Source: Thermoproteota archaeon
GTDB taxonomy: Archaea; Thermoproteota; Methanomethylicia; Methanomethylicales; Methanomethylicaceae
Direction of reading: 5' to 3'
Assembly: GCA_004347955.1 (NCBI GenBank)
Contig: QNVH01000009.1
Span: 1,849-10,625 of the forward strand
DNA length: 8,777 nt
Below are positions 1 through 6,063 of this stretch, in pieces. The notes beneath the pieces are model-generated. The model did not search any database and was not told the origin of the DNA. It was given only the letters and a program-made list of their open reading frames with translations. Within the stretch, counting starts at the first letter, position 1. Every line of letters starts with the position of its first letter. A program made the translations under genes and the position numbers.

Positions 1-1301
1 GGGTCCCCGTAAAAGCATACGTGCACATCCTCCCTATCCTTGAATAACTCTTTCACCGACTTACATATCTTGGACTTAGTAAAGGGCTTCTCCTCCGGCA
101 TCGGGACCAGAAGTAAAATATCCTTCCCTTTGGGCCTGCTGTACCTGCTAGCAATCCTCTCCTTGTACCTGTACACCTCTGGTCTGCACATCGAGACCTC
201 ATCATAGAAGAATAGCCCCCTGACCACTCTGTTGACCAAAGGATCGTTGCGCTCCAAATACTCTCTATAGTCCAACAGCCTCTTCAGACCCCCGTAAAGC
301 TTGGGGTGGGTTCTGCACCTGGTTTCAACATGCTCCCAGAGCGTCCCCTCCCTTATAGACTCCCTGATACTCCTCAGCTCCTCTACGACAACATAAAGGT
401 TATGTCTCGCCAAAAGACCTTCCCTCTCCTCCTTACTCACCTCGGCAAAGTCCTCGGCATCCCTCTTTGCACATATGGGGCAGCTGCACGGCAACTCCTC
501 CAACTCATCAACTCTCATCGTGCCGCTCTGCGTCATGTACCTGCCGTCCTTCGCGAATAAAGCGTATGCGGCAGAGTCGAAGAGGTCGCAGCCCAGCGCA
601 ACAGCCAGCGATAGCATCATTGGGTGTCCGGCACCAAATAGGTGGAGGGGCCTCTCTGGGGGCAGAGCCCTCTTCGCGGTCACTATCATGTCCACAAGGG
701 TTGCATAATCGTACTCCTCCATTATCTGCGTCGGGCTCCCCAGAGGGTGGATATGGAAGTCCAGCTCCCCCATAGCCCTTGCGCAAAACTCCAGAAGGTC
801 CAGGTACCTGCCCCCTTGGACAGGGCCCGCCCACAACATGGCGTCGTCCTCCCTCCACGATATACTCTCCCTTGCCCTGCGGATAGTCTCCTTAACCGTT
901 TGTTCCGCCTCCTGCTTGGTTGAGAAGCCCCCAGTGGGCACATCGAGTATCACTCCAATGTCGCTGCGTATCCTCTCCTGAAATCGGACGATCTCCTCAG
1001 GGGTGGTGTCGATCCCACCATAGATCAAAAGCTGGTAGGCGCCAGAGTCTGTCATTATGGTGCCATCAAAACCAGTTATCTCGTGGACGTCCCCCGCCCC
1101 CTTGCCGTAATGCTTCAAGATGATGTAAGCGTTGGTTATTATCAGGTCGAACCCGAATTCATCCTTCAACTCAGCCGGTCTTATGGTGTTCTTCACCGGG
1201 TTTACAACCGGCATCAGCGTTGGAGTCTCCAAAACCCCTCTCCTGGTCCTGAGGGTTCCTATCCTGCCCCCCAAATCCCTCTCCTTCACCTCAAAACACA
1301 T
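1..1301 (-). CDS. tgtA: Archaeal tRNA-guanine(15) transglycosylase, C-terminus cut by window edge
   Basis: This enzyme swaps guanine-15 in the D-loop of archaeal tRNAs for preQ0, the committed step to archaeosine. The 433 visible residues start MCFEVKERDLGGRIGTL, matching the family N-terminus, so the ATG at 1301 is preferred over a GTG four codons later. MTDSGAYQ (residues 83-90) carries the conserved substrate-site Asp85. LFDSAAYALFAKDGRY contains Asp242, expected to be the nucleophile. A zinc site is seen as Cys272-x-Cys274-x2-Cys277 and His300. From about residue 385 the sequence (KDILLLVPMPEEKPFTKSK) resembles the archaeal-specific C-terminal extension that leads to the PUA domain; the remainder and the PUA domain lie beyond position 1. 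The gene follows the Sm-like gene by 37 bases on the same strand, but also has a T/A-rich box 26 bases before its ATG and no clear ribosome site, which fits a leaderless transcript. Family assignment is secure. Confidence 0.96.
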   Translation of the reverse strand, partial: MCFEVKERDLGGRIGTLRTRRGVLETPTLMPVVNPVKNTIRPAELKDEFGFDLIITNAYIILKHYGKGAGDVHEITGFDGTIMTDSGAYQLLIYGGIDTTPEEIVRFQERIRSDIGVILDVPTGGFSTKQEAEQTVKETIRRARESISWREDDAMLWAGPVQGGRYLDLLEFCARAMGELDFHIHPLGSPTQIMEEYDYATLVDMIVTAKRALPPERPLHLFGAGHPMMLSLAVALGCDLFDSAAYALFAKDGRYMTQSGTMRVDELEELPCSCPICAKRDAEDFAEVSKEEREGLLARHNLYVVVEELRSIRESIREGTLWEHVETRCRTHPKLYGGLKRLLDYREYLERNDPLVNRVVRGLFFYDEVSMCRPEVYRYKERIASRYSRPKGKDILLLVPMPEEKPFTKSKICKSVKELFKDREDVHVCFYGD

Positions 1302-1320
1302 GCGCCCTCAAACCCCAAAA

Positions 1321-1333
1321 CAGATAAAAAAAG
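1321..1333 (-). promoter_or_regulatory. T7 tract: candidate TATA box of tgtA and poly-T stop for the upstream Sm-like gene
   Basis: Read on the minus strand the gap between the two genes contains CTTTTTTTATCTG. Its centre is about 26 bases before the tgtA ATG, the usual archaeal TATA-to-start-site distance, so tgtA could be transcribed leaderless. The same seven-T run lies 6 bases after the Sm-like stop codon, and runs of T are typical archaeal intrinsic terminators. Both roles are inferred from position and composition only. Confidence 0.4.
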
Positions 1334-1338
1334 AGGTT

Positions 1339-1767
1339 TTAAGCGCTCTTCTGCTCGAGGAGGTACTGATCATAGACCTTCTTAACCCTCTCATACATCG
1401 GTCCGGTGCCCTCAACACCCTCCGCCGTCACCCTTATCCTGTCCATGACCGTTATAAATCCCGCGTCTTCGTAGTATTTCACCATGTTGGGGAAGAGTTT
1501 GTTAAGCCTCTCAGACAGCCCCTTGAGATCGAAAGGCTTCTCCTTCAACAGGATTTCAGAGACTGAATCACCGTGGATTACGACCCTCGGGTATTTCTCA
1601 CCGCTGAAAGAAGCATCTTCAAGGCACACACTCAATGTGGCAGGATCAAAACCGAGAAGCTTCCCTTCATAGATTGCCCCCCTTGTGGTGACGATCTTAA
1701 CATTCTTTTCAACAAACCCTCCAAGTTCGCTGAGGTATCTCCGGCCACCAGGTGTAGTTACGCTCAC
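1339..1767 (-). CDS. Sm-like archaeal protein with C-terminal extension (SmAP3-type)
   Basis: This 142-residue protein has an Sm fold in its first half. The Sm1 motif covers about residues 19-51 (TTRGAIYEGKLLGFDPATL, with Gly30, Gly35 and Asp41) and the Sm2 motif about 60-72 (VVIHGDSVSEI). Sm-like proteins form ring oligomers that bind U-rich RNA. The second half, residues 73-142, is an additional charged domain not found in ordinary 75-80 residue archaeal Sm1/Sm2 proteins; length and layout match the SmAP3 class known from Pyrobaculum. The usual Asn of Sm1 and Arg of Sm2 that line the uridine pocket appear as Ser46 and His65, so RNA specificity may differ. The start is GTG at 1767, with GGTGAT five bases upstream as ribosome site. 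It is first in a likely pair with tgtA. Function in this organism is unknown beyond probable RNA binding. Confidence 0.88.
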   Translation of the reverse strand: MSVTTPGGRRYLSELGGFVEKNVKIVTTRGAIYEGKLLGFDPATLSVCLEDASFSGEKYPRVVIHGDSVSEILLKEKPFDLKGLSERLNKLFPNMVKYYEDAGFITVMDRIRVTAEGVEGTGPMYERVKKVYDQYLLEQKSA

Positions 1768-1802
1768 TCCTTATCACCCTTAACAACTCTTAAATCACAT
1801 AC

Positions 1803-1814
1803 CATTATAAAAAT
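1803..1814 (-). promoter_or_regulatory. Candidate TATA box for the Sm-like gene
   Basis: The minus strand reads TTTTTATAATGG about 40 bases before the GTG start at 1767. A start site 26 bases downstream of the box would fall near 1782, leaving a leader of roughly 15 bases that still contains the GGTGAT ribosome site. Placement only; no transcript data. Confidence 0.45.
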
Positions 1815-1984
1815 ACCGATTGAAGACTCCGTTTTGCACCATCCTTTGACTTTCGGAATCATTCGGGAAGTTCACTCAATTTCGCCCTCCCGCCTCCCTT
1901 CTCAGTTCACATCCCATCGCTCTGCGCCCCCCAAATATTGAAGAAAACTATCTTCCTCCCAAACCAAAACACTTTCTCGAAAAC

Positions 1985-1993
1985 GGTTTTATG
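1985..1993 (+). promoter_or_regulatory. Candidate TATA box for the TFB-like gene
   Basis: GGTTTTATG, preceded by the purine-rich GAAAAC, lies about 45 bases before the ATG at 2035. The predicted start site near 2016 leaves a short leader containing GGTG (2024-2027) seven bases before the ATG. The rest of the 1768-2034 divergent intergenic region is pyrimidine-rich on the plus strand, and no RNA gene or repeat is apparent in it. Confidence 0.4.
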
Positions 1994-2034
1994 CTCACTC
2001 GCAATCAGCTCCTCCCCAAAGATGGTGTGTAAAA

Positions 2035-2985
2035 ATGGTCTCTGCATGCTCAGAATGTGGGGGGACCCTAGTCTTCGACTACAGGAGTGGGCTCGTATGC
2101 GCCACCTGCGGTCTCATAAGCGAGGTAGATGATGTTCTGCCCTCGTGTTCTCCGTCATCCAAGCAGCGCTTGGGGAGCACCATTTCCAAGAAGTTCTACA
2201 TCTTTAAGGATGCCGAAGAGCGGGCACTTCCCGAGCACCTCCAACTAAAATTCGAGAGGCTTAAGGAGCTTCAGGACTCTTTCTACAGAGGCTCCTACTT
2301 AGACCTATTCAAGCTATACAGAGATCTTGAATCTATCGGGGATTTTCTCATGTTGCCCGAGGAAGTTCTGGACAGGTGCAAGGAGATATTTGAAGACTTT
2401 ATATCGAAGGTCAAGAACCCTTACAACAACTACGCCCTGCTCATGGCAGTCTGCCTAATGATCGCGAGCAGGGAGCTGGGGGAGAGATCAGCCGTAAAAG
2501 TCTCTGAACTGGTCGAGGCGTTTCAGAGGAGGGGGTACTCCTTCTCCAAGAAGATCCTCGTGAGGACCATGAGCTATGCGTCAAACATAGTCCCCTTCAC
2601 TAAAAAATTCAGATCGTGCGAGGAGTACATCCCTAAGGTGATCTCAAAACTCCGGTCTGCCCCTTACATAAACGTGAGGATAAGGGTCGCTGGAATGGAT
2701 CCGGATGACTACTTTGGCATGCTGACCAAGATCTCTAAGGACCTCCTGTCCTCGCTCTCCCCCATACATAGGTCAGGAAAGAACCCATTTCTGCTGGCAG
2801 CCTCTGCGGTCTACGTCGCAAGCACCATTCTCTCAGGCCAGCTAGGGCGGTGCACGATCTTCACAAAAGTGCAGTACTCAAAGGATGTAGGCATCGCCGA
2901 GTACACTTTAAGGTGCCACATCCGCACAATATTCGAGCCTCTTATCGCAGAGAGGCGCACTACCATGGCGCCCCTATTAACTTGA
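2035..2985 (+). CDS. tfb: Divergent TFIIB-like transcription factor (TFB paralogue)
   Basis: TFB bridges TBP on the TATA box and RNA polymerase. This 316-residue protein opens with a TFIIB zinc ribbon (Cys5-x2-Cys8, Cys22-x2-Cys25, each pair followed by Gly). Residues about 70-185 resemble cyclin repeat one (conserved-type helix NYALLMAVCLMIASRELGER) and about 200-310 repeat two, with a strong match at SGKNPFLLAASAVYVAS, the TFB signature GKxPxxLAAAAxYxAS. Between zinc ribbon and cyclin core there are only about 40 residues. The canonical B-reader/linker (the GPEWRAFD-like stretch and GLSTxI) is not recognisable, apart from a possible remnant RLGSTIS. The GRSIE-like signature of repeat one is also replaced. 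It is therefore probably a specialised paralogue rather than the housekeeping factor. It lies between the Sm-like/tgtA pair and the pilus operon, facing the latter tail to tail with a 46-base gap. A link to pilus regulation is only positional. Confidence 0.85.
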   Translation: MVSACSECGGTLVFDYRSGLVCATCGLISEVDDVLPSCSPSSKQRLGSTISKKFYIFKDAEERALPEHLQLKFERLKELQDSFYRGSYLDLFKLYRDLESIGDFLMLPEEVLDRCKEIFEDFISKVKNPYNNYALLMAVCLMIASRELGERSAVKVSELVEAFQRRGYSFSKKILVRTMSYASNIVPFTKKFRSCEEYIPKVISKLRSAPYINVRIRVAGMDPDDYFGMLTKISKDLLSSLSPIHRSGKNPFLLAASAVYVASTILSGQLGRCTIFTKVQYSKDVGIAEYTLRCHIRTIFEPLIAERRTTMAPLLT

Positions 2986-3031
2986 TAGCGGGGAGCCCCA
3001 TCCGGCAGGGGAAGCAGTTAACCATGAACTA

Positions 3032-3505
3032 TTAAACTACTATGCGTATATTGAATTCTCTATGCATCTCGATAAAGAGCCAATCAAAATCCACGAGCAG
3101 TGTTCCTGATATGTATTTGCCGCAGCGTTCATCTCCTCCAATAAAAGCCATCTGTACCGCGTCACACGGCTGCCCGTTGTATTCCTCGACCTGCAGATCC
3201 TTTACTTCCAATTCTAGGCTGCCCTCATCCCTGAGTAGATCTTTGACCCCATCCATCCAAGCCGCCAACCTCTTGTCCAGCGTTCCGCAGCCCGCGCCCG
3301 CCTCCAGGTCTGGGCCCCACTTTTTCAAGTTGTAGCAGAGGTCGAACATGATGTTGTAAGAGAACATCTCAAGGTCCTTGATCTTTTCCACAGCCTCGAT
3401 CTCAACTATGTACTTGTCCATGCTAGAATTAATGAGGGCTACACTCTGCAAGATCATAATGGCTATAACTACTTGGCTGACTGTCAGCATCAACCCCCTT
3501 TGCAT
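3032..3505 (-). CDS. Minor pilin-like protein with class III leader (largest of the set)
   Basis: This 157-residue protein is not recognised by family. Its start reads MQRG followed by LMLTVSQVVIAIMILQSVAL, a tiny basic leader ending in Gly and then an uninterrupted hydrophobic helix, as in archaeal prepilins cut by FlaK/PibD-type peptidases. The mature domain has four Cys (57, 73, 114, 128), suggesting two possible disulphides in an exported head. ATG at 3505 is chosen over the internal ATG at 3490: it has AAAGGTG eight bases upstream and keeps the RG cleavage site, although it overlaps the preceding gene by 16 bases. It is the last gene of a four-gene minus-strand operon. The likely role is a minor or tip subunit of the pilus built by the divergent operon. 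That role is inference from leader and context. Confidence 0.7.
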   Translation of the reverse strand: MQRGLMLTVSQVVIAIMILQSVALINSSMDKYIVEIEAVEKIKDLEMFSYNIMFDLCYNLKKWGPDLEAGAGCGTLDKRLAAWMDGVKDLLRDEGSLELEVKDLQVEEYNGQPCDAVQMAFIGGDERCGKYISGTLLVDFDWLFIEMHREFNIRIVV

Positions 3506-3801
3506 ATGAAGTACACCTTTCTGTCCCCATCAAAACTAAGAAAGAACTTCAGTTGGCATCCATCCGATTGAATTTCTTTTACAATCAGACCATTAGGCAG
3601 CGGAGCCCCATTAGAAAAATCTGACCATATAACTTTCCCAGAAAATAGCCCCTCGTAAAATAGAGCTCTTGTCTCCTCCCTCTCAATATAACCGCGCATC
3701 AATCTCCTGCAATCATAACTGTGCTGCCAGACAAGGCCCGATATTGTGAGCACTATTGTAAAAGCCGCGAGCGCGTCTATCAGAGGGATGTTCCCTTTCA
3801 T
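3490..3801 (-). CDS. Small pilin-like protein with class III leader
   Basis: This 103-residue protein of unrecognised family begins MKG and then NIPLIDALAAFTIVLTISGL, a three-residue leader with Lys-Gly before a hydrophobic helix carrying an acidic residue (Asp9) near its start, as in type IV pilins. The remaining 75 residues form a soluble domain with Cys31 and two further Cys near the C-terminus. I start it at ATG 3801, not at the in-frame ATG 3819. The former overlaps the upstream stop as ATGA, is preceded directly by GGAGGAAGGGAG, and yields the short leader shared with the next gene. The ATGA overlap implies translational coupling. The role is inferred as a minor pilin. Confidence 0.68.
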   Translation of the reverse strand: MKGNIPLIDALAAFTIVLTISGLVWQHSYDCRRLMRGYIEREETRALFYEGLFSGKVIWSDFSNGAPLPNGLIVKEIQSDGCQLKFFLSFDGDRKVYFICKGG

Positions 3802-4040
3802 CTCCCTTCCTCCAGCCATGGTGGAGTCAAGTTTGCTGGCATAGGGTATTGGTTACCACTCACAGGGTCTGTGTAATAGTGGTAGCCTGAAACCAAATCT
3901 TCAAAGGACTTTCTGAGGTCCTGCAGTGTGACCCTGCTTTCCTCTAGAAACCCCATGATCGCGGAGTTCACAAGCAGTACGAAGAACAGCAGCGGGACTA
4001 TCAAGAATGCCTCTGCCTGCCCTCCACAGATCTTGCCCAA
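3798..4040 (-). CDS. Small pilin-like protein, TTG start
   Basis: This 80-residue protein begins MGKICGG, then QAEAFLIVPLLFFVLLVNSA, resembling archaeal prepilins with GG-Gln at the cleavage point and a hydrophobic helix of about 20 residues. A short acidic/aromatic tail follows (GYHYYTDPVSGNQYP). An in-frame TAG lies two codons upstream, so TTG at 4040 is the only plausible start; a GGAGGGG ribosome site lies eight bases before it. It overlaps the upstream gene by 40 bases and the downstream gene by four (ATGA). The acidic residue is at mature position 3 rather than the usual 5, so the pilin call is less certain. It could instead be a small single-pass membrane assembly factor. Confidence 0.6.
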   Translation of the reverse strand: MGKICGGQAEAFLIVPLLFFVLLVNSAIMGFLEESRVTLQDLRKSFEDLVSGYHYYTDPVSGNQYPMPANLTPPWLEEGR

Positions 4041-4234
4041 TGGCTAAACCCCTCCAAGTCAACCGAGACCCCTCGCAACCCTCCCTTCAAAACATTCTCC
4101 AACACTCCACCACCCTCGCCCTTCAGAGACTGGTAAAACCAATCAACCTTTTTTACCATGGCATAGCCCAGTGAGGTGGAGAGCAGTAACCAGCCGACCA
4201 GGAGGCTCTTGTAAACTATTATTCTAGATGGCAT
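4001..4234 (-). CDS. Small single-pass membrane protein, first gene of the minor-pilin operon
   Basis: Not recognised. This 77-residue protein has a basic N-terminus (MPSRIIVYK), one hydrophobic helix at about residues 10-26 (LLVGWLLLSTSLGYAMV) and a charged, Gly-rich tail. No RG/KG prepilin site precedes the helix, unlike the three downstream genes. ATG 4234 lies about 23 bases after the centre of an A/T-rich TATA-like box, so it may be leaderless; the GGGAG immediately before the ATG is too close for a normal ribosome site. Its end overlaps the next gene by 40 bases in another frame, supporting a shared transcript. It may be an assembly or anchoring subunit of the pilus; the evidence is positional only. 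Confidence 0.55.
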   Translation of the reverse strand: MPSRIIVYKSLLVGWLLLSTSLGYAMVKKVDWFYQSLKGEGGGVLENVLKGGLRGVSVDLEGFSHWARSVEGRQRHS

Positions 4235-4251
4235 ACTCCCGCAATAATCCG

Positions 4252-4278
4252 GAATTTAAAAACTCAACCTTTTAACTG
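4252..4278. promoter_or_regulatory. Divergent promoter region between the two pilus operons
   Basis: The 122 bases between the two operons hold two A/T-rich boxes. GAATTTAAAAACT (4252-4264) reads on the minus strand as TTTTTAAATTC, placing a start site close to ATG 4234. CTTTTAACTG (4269-4278) on the plus strand would put a start near 4299. The two operons can thus be driven back to back from one short region, consistent with coordinated expression. No clear inverted repeat marking an operator was seen. Confidence 0.45.
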
Positions 4279-4300
4279 CGCCCTTTAGTTGGCACGGATT

Positions 4301-4360
4301 ATGTCTGCCACCCTCACTGGAACGCAAAAAATCTCCAAAAAGGAGGCTTCTTTGAGTTGA
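4301..4360 (+). CDS. Possible 19-codon leader ORF upstream of the ATPase
   Basis: ATG at 4301 opens a 19-residue reading frame (MSATLTGTQKISKKEASLS) whose TGA stop overlaps the TTG start of the ATPase as TTGA. The ATG lies about 28 bases after the centre of the CTTTTAACTG box, right for a leaderless transcript. The ribosome site of the ATPase (AAGGAGG, 4340-4346) lies inside it. Such an arrangement would couple ATPase translation to the leader ORF. It is too short to prove coding by itself. Confidence 0.25.
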   Translation: MSATLTGTQKISKKEASLS

Positions 4361-6063
4361 AGGTCAAGTCCTACCAAACCCCGTACAAATCTTTGTCCAT
4401 GGAAACCTTCGAGATGGTCTTCAGAGATCCGCCTCCCGAGCACTACTCTGTCATAATCCGCGGTAAAGAGTCTTGGCTCTTCCGGCACGACCAGATCGCT
4501 ATAATCCTAAATTGCATAGGGTTTGTAAAGGACCTGATCCAAAACAGAGCCCTACCAAACTGCACAACAATCAAAAAGATTCTATCTTCTTTGGGATCGT
4601 CCCTGCCCTCACTGATCATGGCTCTCGGGGAGACAGAAGGGCGCAAATGCAGGAGGCTATGGTCGTCATGCAATATCTGTAGGCACATCTCATCGAGCAT
4701 CTTACCTCAGCATCTGCGGAAGGTTTGCGGCATCAGGGGAATGCTCCGTGCCCTGGCACCGCAGAGGTTGCCAAATATAGACTTCATATTCGACAGTCCA
4801 GCCTACAGGCTTTTTCCATTTTTCGTCTACATGCTCAGCGAGAATGATACTACAACATACTCGCCGGTACTTGAGGGGATCGATGTTGCCGACTCCATCC
4901 GTCTAGACATGGCAGTCAAACAGATTAGGAATTACGAAAGGACCCACCTCGAAGATGCTGCTCTAAACCTCGAAGACATAATTGAATACAGGAGGAGATT
5001 GGCGAGCGATGTCTGCGGAGTGGACAAGACGCTCTCGACTTATGCTGCGTACCTCTCCGTCGGTCTTGCGAGAATATACCCCTTGCTGGTCGACGATGCC
5101 ATTAGCGACTTTTATTTCGACAGGGAGGAGACTTTCGCATACATAGACCATAGGGATTATGGTCGTTGCTTGACTACGGTGTTCTTGGACAGGGACTCGA
5201 TGAGGCGCCTCCTCACCTTCACCCGGATAGCTGCCGACAGGGCTTTGGACAGAGCGTCCCCCTCAATCAGAGCGACCATTAAGACCCGCGAGTTTCACAT
5301 CAGGGTTTCTGCCGACATCCCGCCACTGTCCATCGAGGGCACCTCGATCTCGGTAAGAAAGTTCTTTAAAAAGCCGTTGAGGCTAAACGATTTAGTCTCA
5401 AACGGCACCATAACTCGCGAGGCTGCCAACTACTGCGTGGAGCGCATCAAGGAGAGGAAAAACTTCACAATCTACGGGGAGAGTGGCTCTGGAAAGACGA
5501 CCCTTGCGGTCGCTCTTGACCTCCTGACACCCAGGGCGTGGAGAAAGGTATCAGTAGAGACGGAGATTGTAGAAAACGTTCAGCAGCTCTCCCTTGGGTC
5601 CCACCAGGTGAGGCTATTGGTAGAATCATCCTCTGAGGAGGAACGGGCGAGGAGAACGGCAGTCCTTAACAGCCTCCTTCAAAAATCCCCGGACTATCTC
5701 TTCTTCGGCGAGGTACTATCCAAAGAAGACAGTGTTGCCCTCTTCCAACTACTCTCTGCTGGGCTCAAGTGCATACACACAATTCATGCATACTCCGCAG
5801 AGTCCCTCCTTCTGCGTTGGGCTTACCAGCACCAGGTGCCCGTCCAACTCCTAGGCGAACTAGACATACTCATACACATGCAAAAGTTTGTTAAGGGCAG
5901 GCGCCTCTTCAGGAGAGTCGCCAGAATCTCGGAGATCGTCTCTGCACCTCAAGATCTTCCCAAGATCGTTGATGTCTTCGTCTGGGATGACGCCTCTGGG
6001 AGGCTCGTGCCAGCCATTAAGATGATTGGCGGAGGCAGATGTTGTGATGAAAAAATACCTTAA
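4357..6063 (+). CDS. Type IV pilus/secretion assembly ATPase (TadA/FlaI/GspE superfamily)
   Basis: This 568-residue cytoplasmic motor would power pilus assembly at the membrane platform. Its C-terminal half is a canonical secretion ATPase: an N-terminal subdomain (about 225-350, including IYPLLVDDAISDFYFD), Walker A GESGSGKTT with Lys380, Walker B/catalytic region KSPDYLFFGE with Glu452, and the His box TIHAYS with His477. Two positions differ from the norm: the Asp box reads VETE (401-403) instead of ED, and the usual GEVRG reads GEVLS. The N-terminal 220 residues are poorly conserved and hold a Cys/His cluster (Cys98, Cys105, Cys108, Cys124, His110, His119) that could bind zinc. TTG 4357 is chosen because GGAGG lies ten bases upstream and no better in-frame start exists. 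It heads the plus-strand operon and overlaps the next gene. Whether it is closer to TadA, FlaI or VirB11 cannot be settled by eye. Confidence 0.92.
   Translation: MKVKSYQTPYKSLSMETFEMVFRDPPPEHYSVIIRGKESWLFRHDQIAIILNCIGFVKDLIQNRALPNCTTIKKILSSLGSSLPSLIMALGETEGRKCRRLWSSCNICRHISSSILPQHLRKVCGIRGMLRALAPQRLPNIDFIFDSPAYRLFPFFVYMLSENDTTTYSPVLEGIDVADSIRLDMAVKQIRNYERTHLEDAALNLEDIIEYRRRLASDVCGVDKTLSTYAAYLSVGLARIYPLLVDDAISDFYFDREETFAYIDHRDYGRCLTTVFLDRDSMRRLLTFTRIAADRALDRASPSIRATIKTREFHIRVSADIPPLSIEGTSISVRKFFKKPLRLNDLVSNGTITREAANYCVERIKERKNFTIYGESGSGKTTLAVALDLLTPRAWRKVSVETEIVENVQQLSLGSHQVRLLVESSSEEERARRTAVLNSLLQKSPDYLFFGEVLSKEDSVALFQLLSAGLKCIHTIHAYSAESLLLRWAYQHQVPVQLLGELDILIHMQKFVKGRRLFRRVARISEIVSAPQDLPKIVDVFVWDDASGRLVPAIKMIGGGRCCDEKIP

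Noticed and set aside
508..858. Minus-strand ORF of 116 codons
   Set aside because: It is another frame inside tgtA, where the tgtA frame carries the catalytic and zinc motifs.
1132..1566. Plus-strand ORF of 144 codons
   Set aside because: It is antisense to tgtA and the Sm-like gene, both clearly coding, and its translation has no recognisable family pattern.
1573..1941. Plus-strand ORF of 122 codons
   Set aside because: About half of it is antisense to the Sm-like gene and the rest is intergenic; the product is Ser/Pro/Thr-rich without domain-like pattern.
1907..2047. Minus-strand 46-codon ORF overlapping the TFB start (MQRPFLHTIFGEELI...)
   Set aside because: It overlaps the promoter and first codons of the TFB gene, has no ribosome site and no support other than an open frame.
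1938..2132. Plus-strand ORF of 64 codons overlapping TFB
   Set aside because: The overlapping TFB frame has an unmistakable zinc ribbon; this frame shows nothing.
2990..3011. GGGG-AG-CCCC and CCCC-N8-GGGG in the convergent gap, as a possible terminator hairpin
   Set aside because: Stems are only four pairs and no T-run follows; archaeal terminators depend on T-runs.
3478..3490. ATG 3490 as start of the largest minor pilin
   Set aside because: It would remove the RG prepilin cleavage site shared with the neighbouring genes, though a G-run before it could act as ribosome site.
6026..6046. TTG 6026 as start of the first platform protein
   Set aside because: It lies upstream of the GGAGG ribosome site at 6031-6035, which suits ATG 6047.
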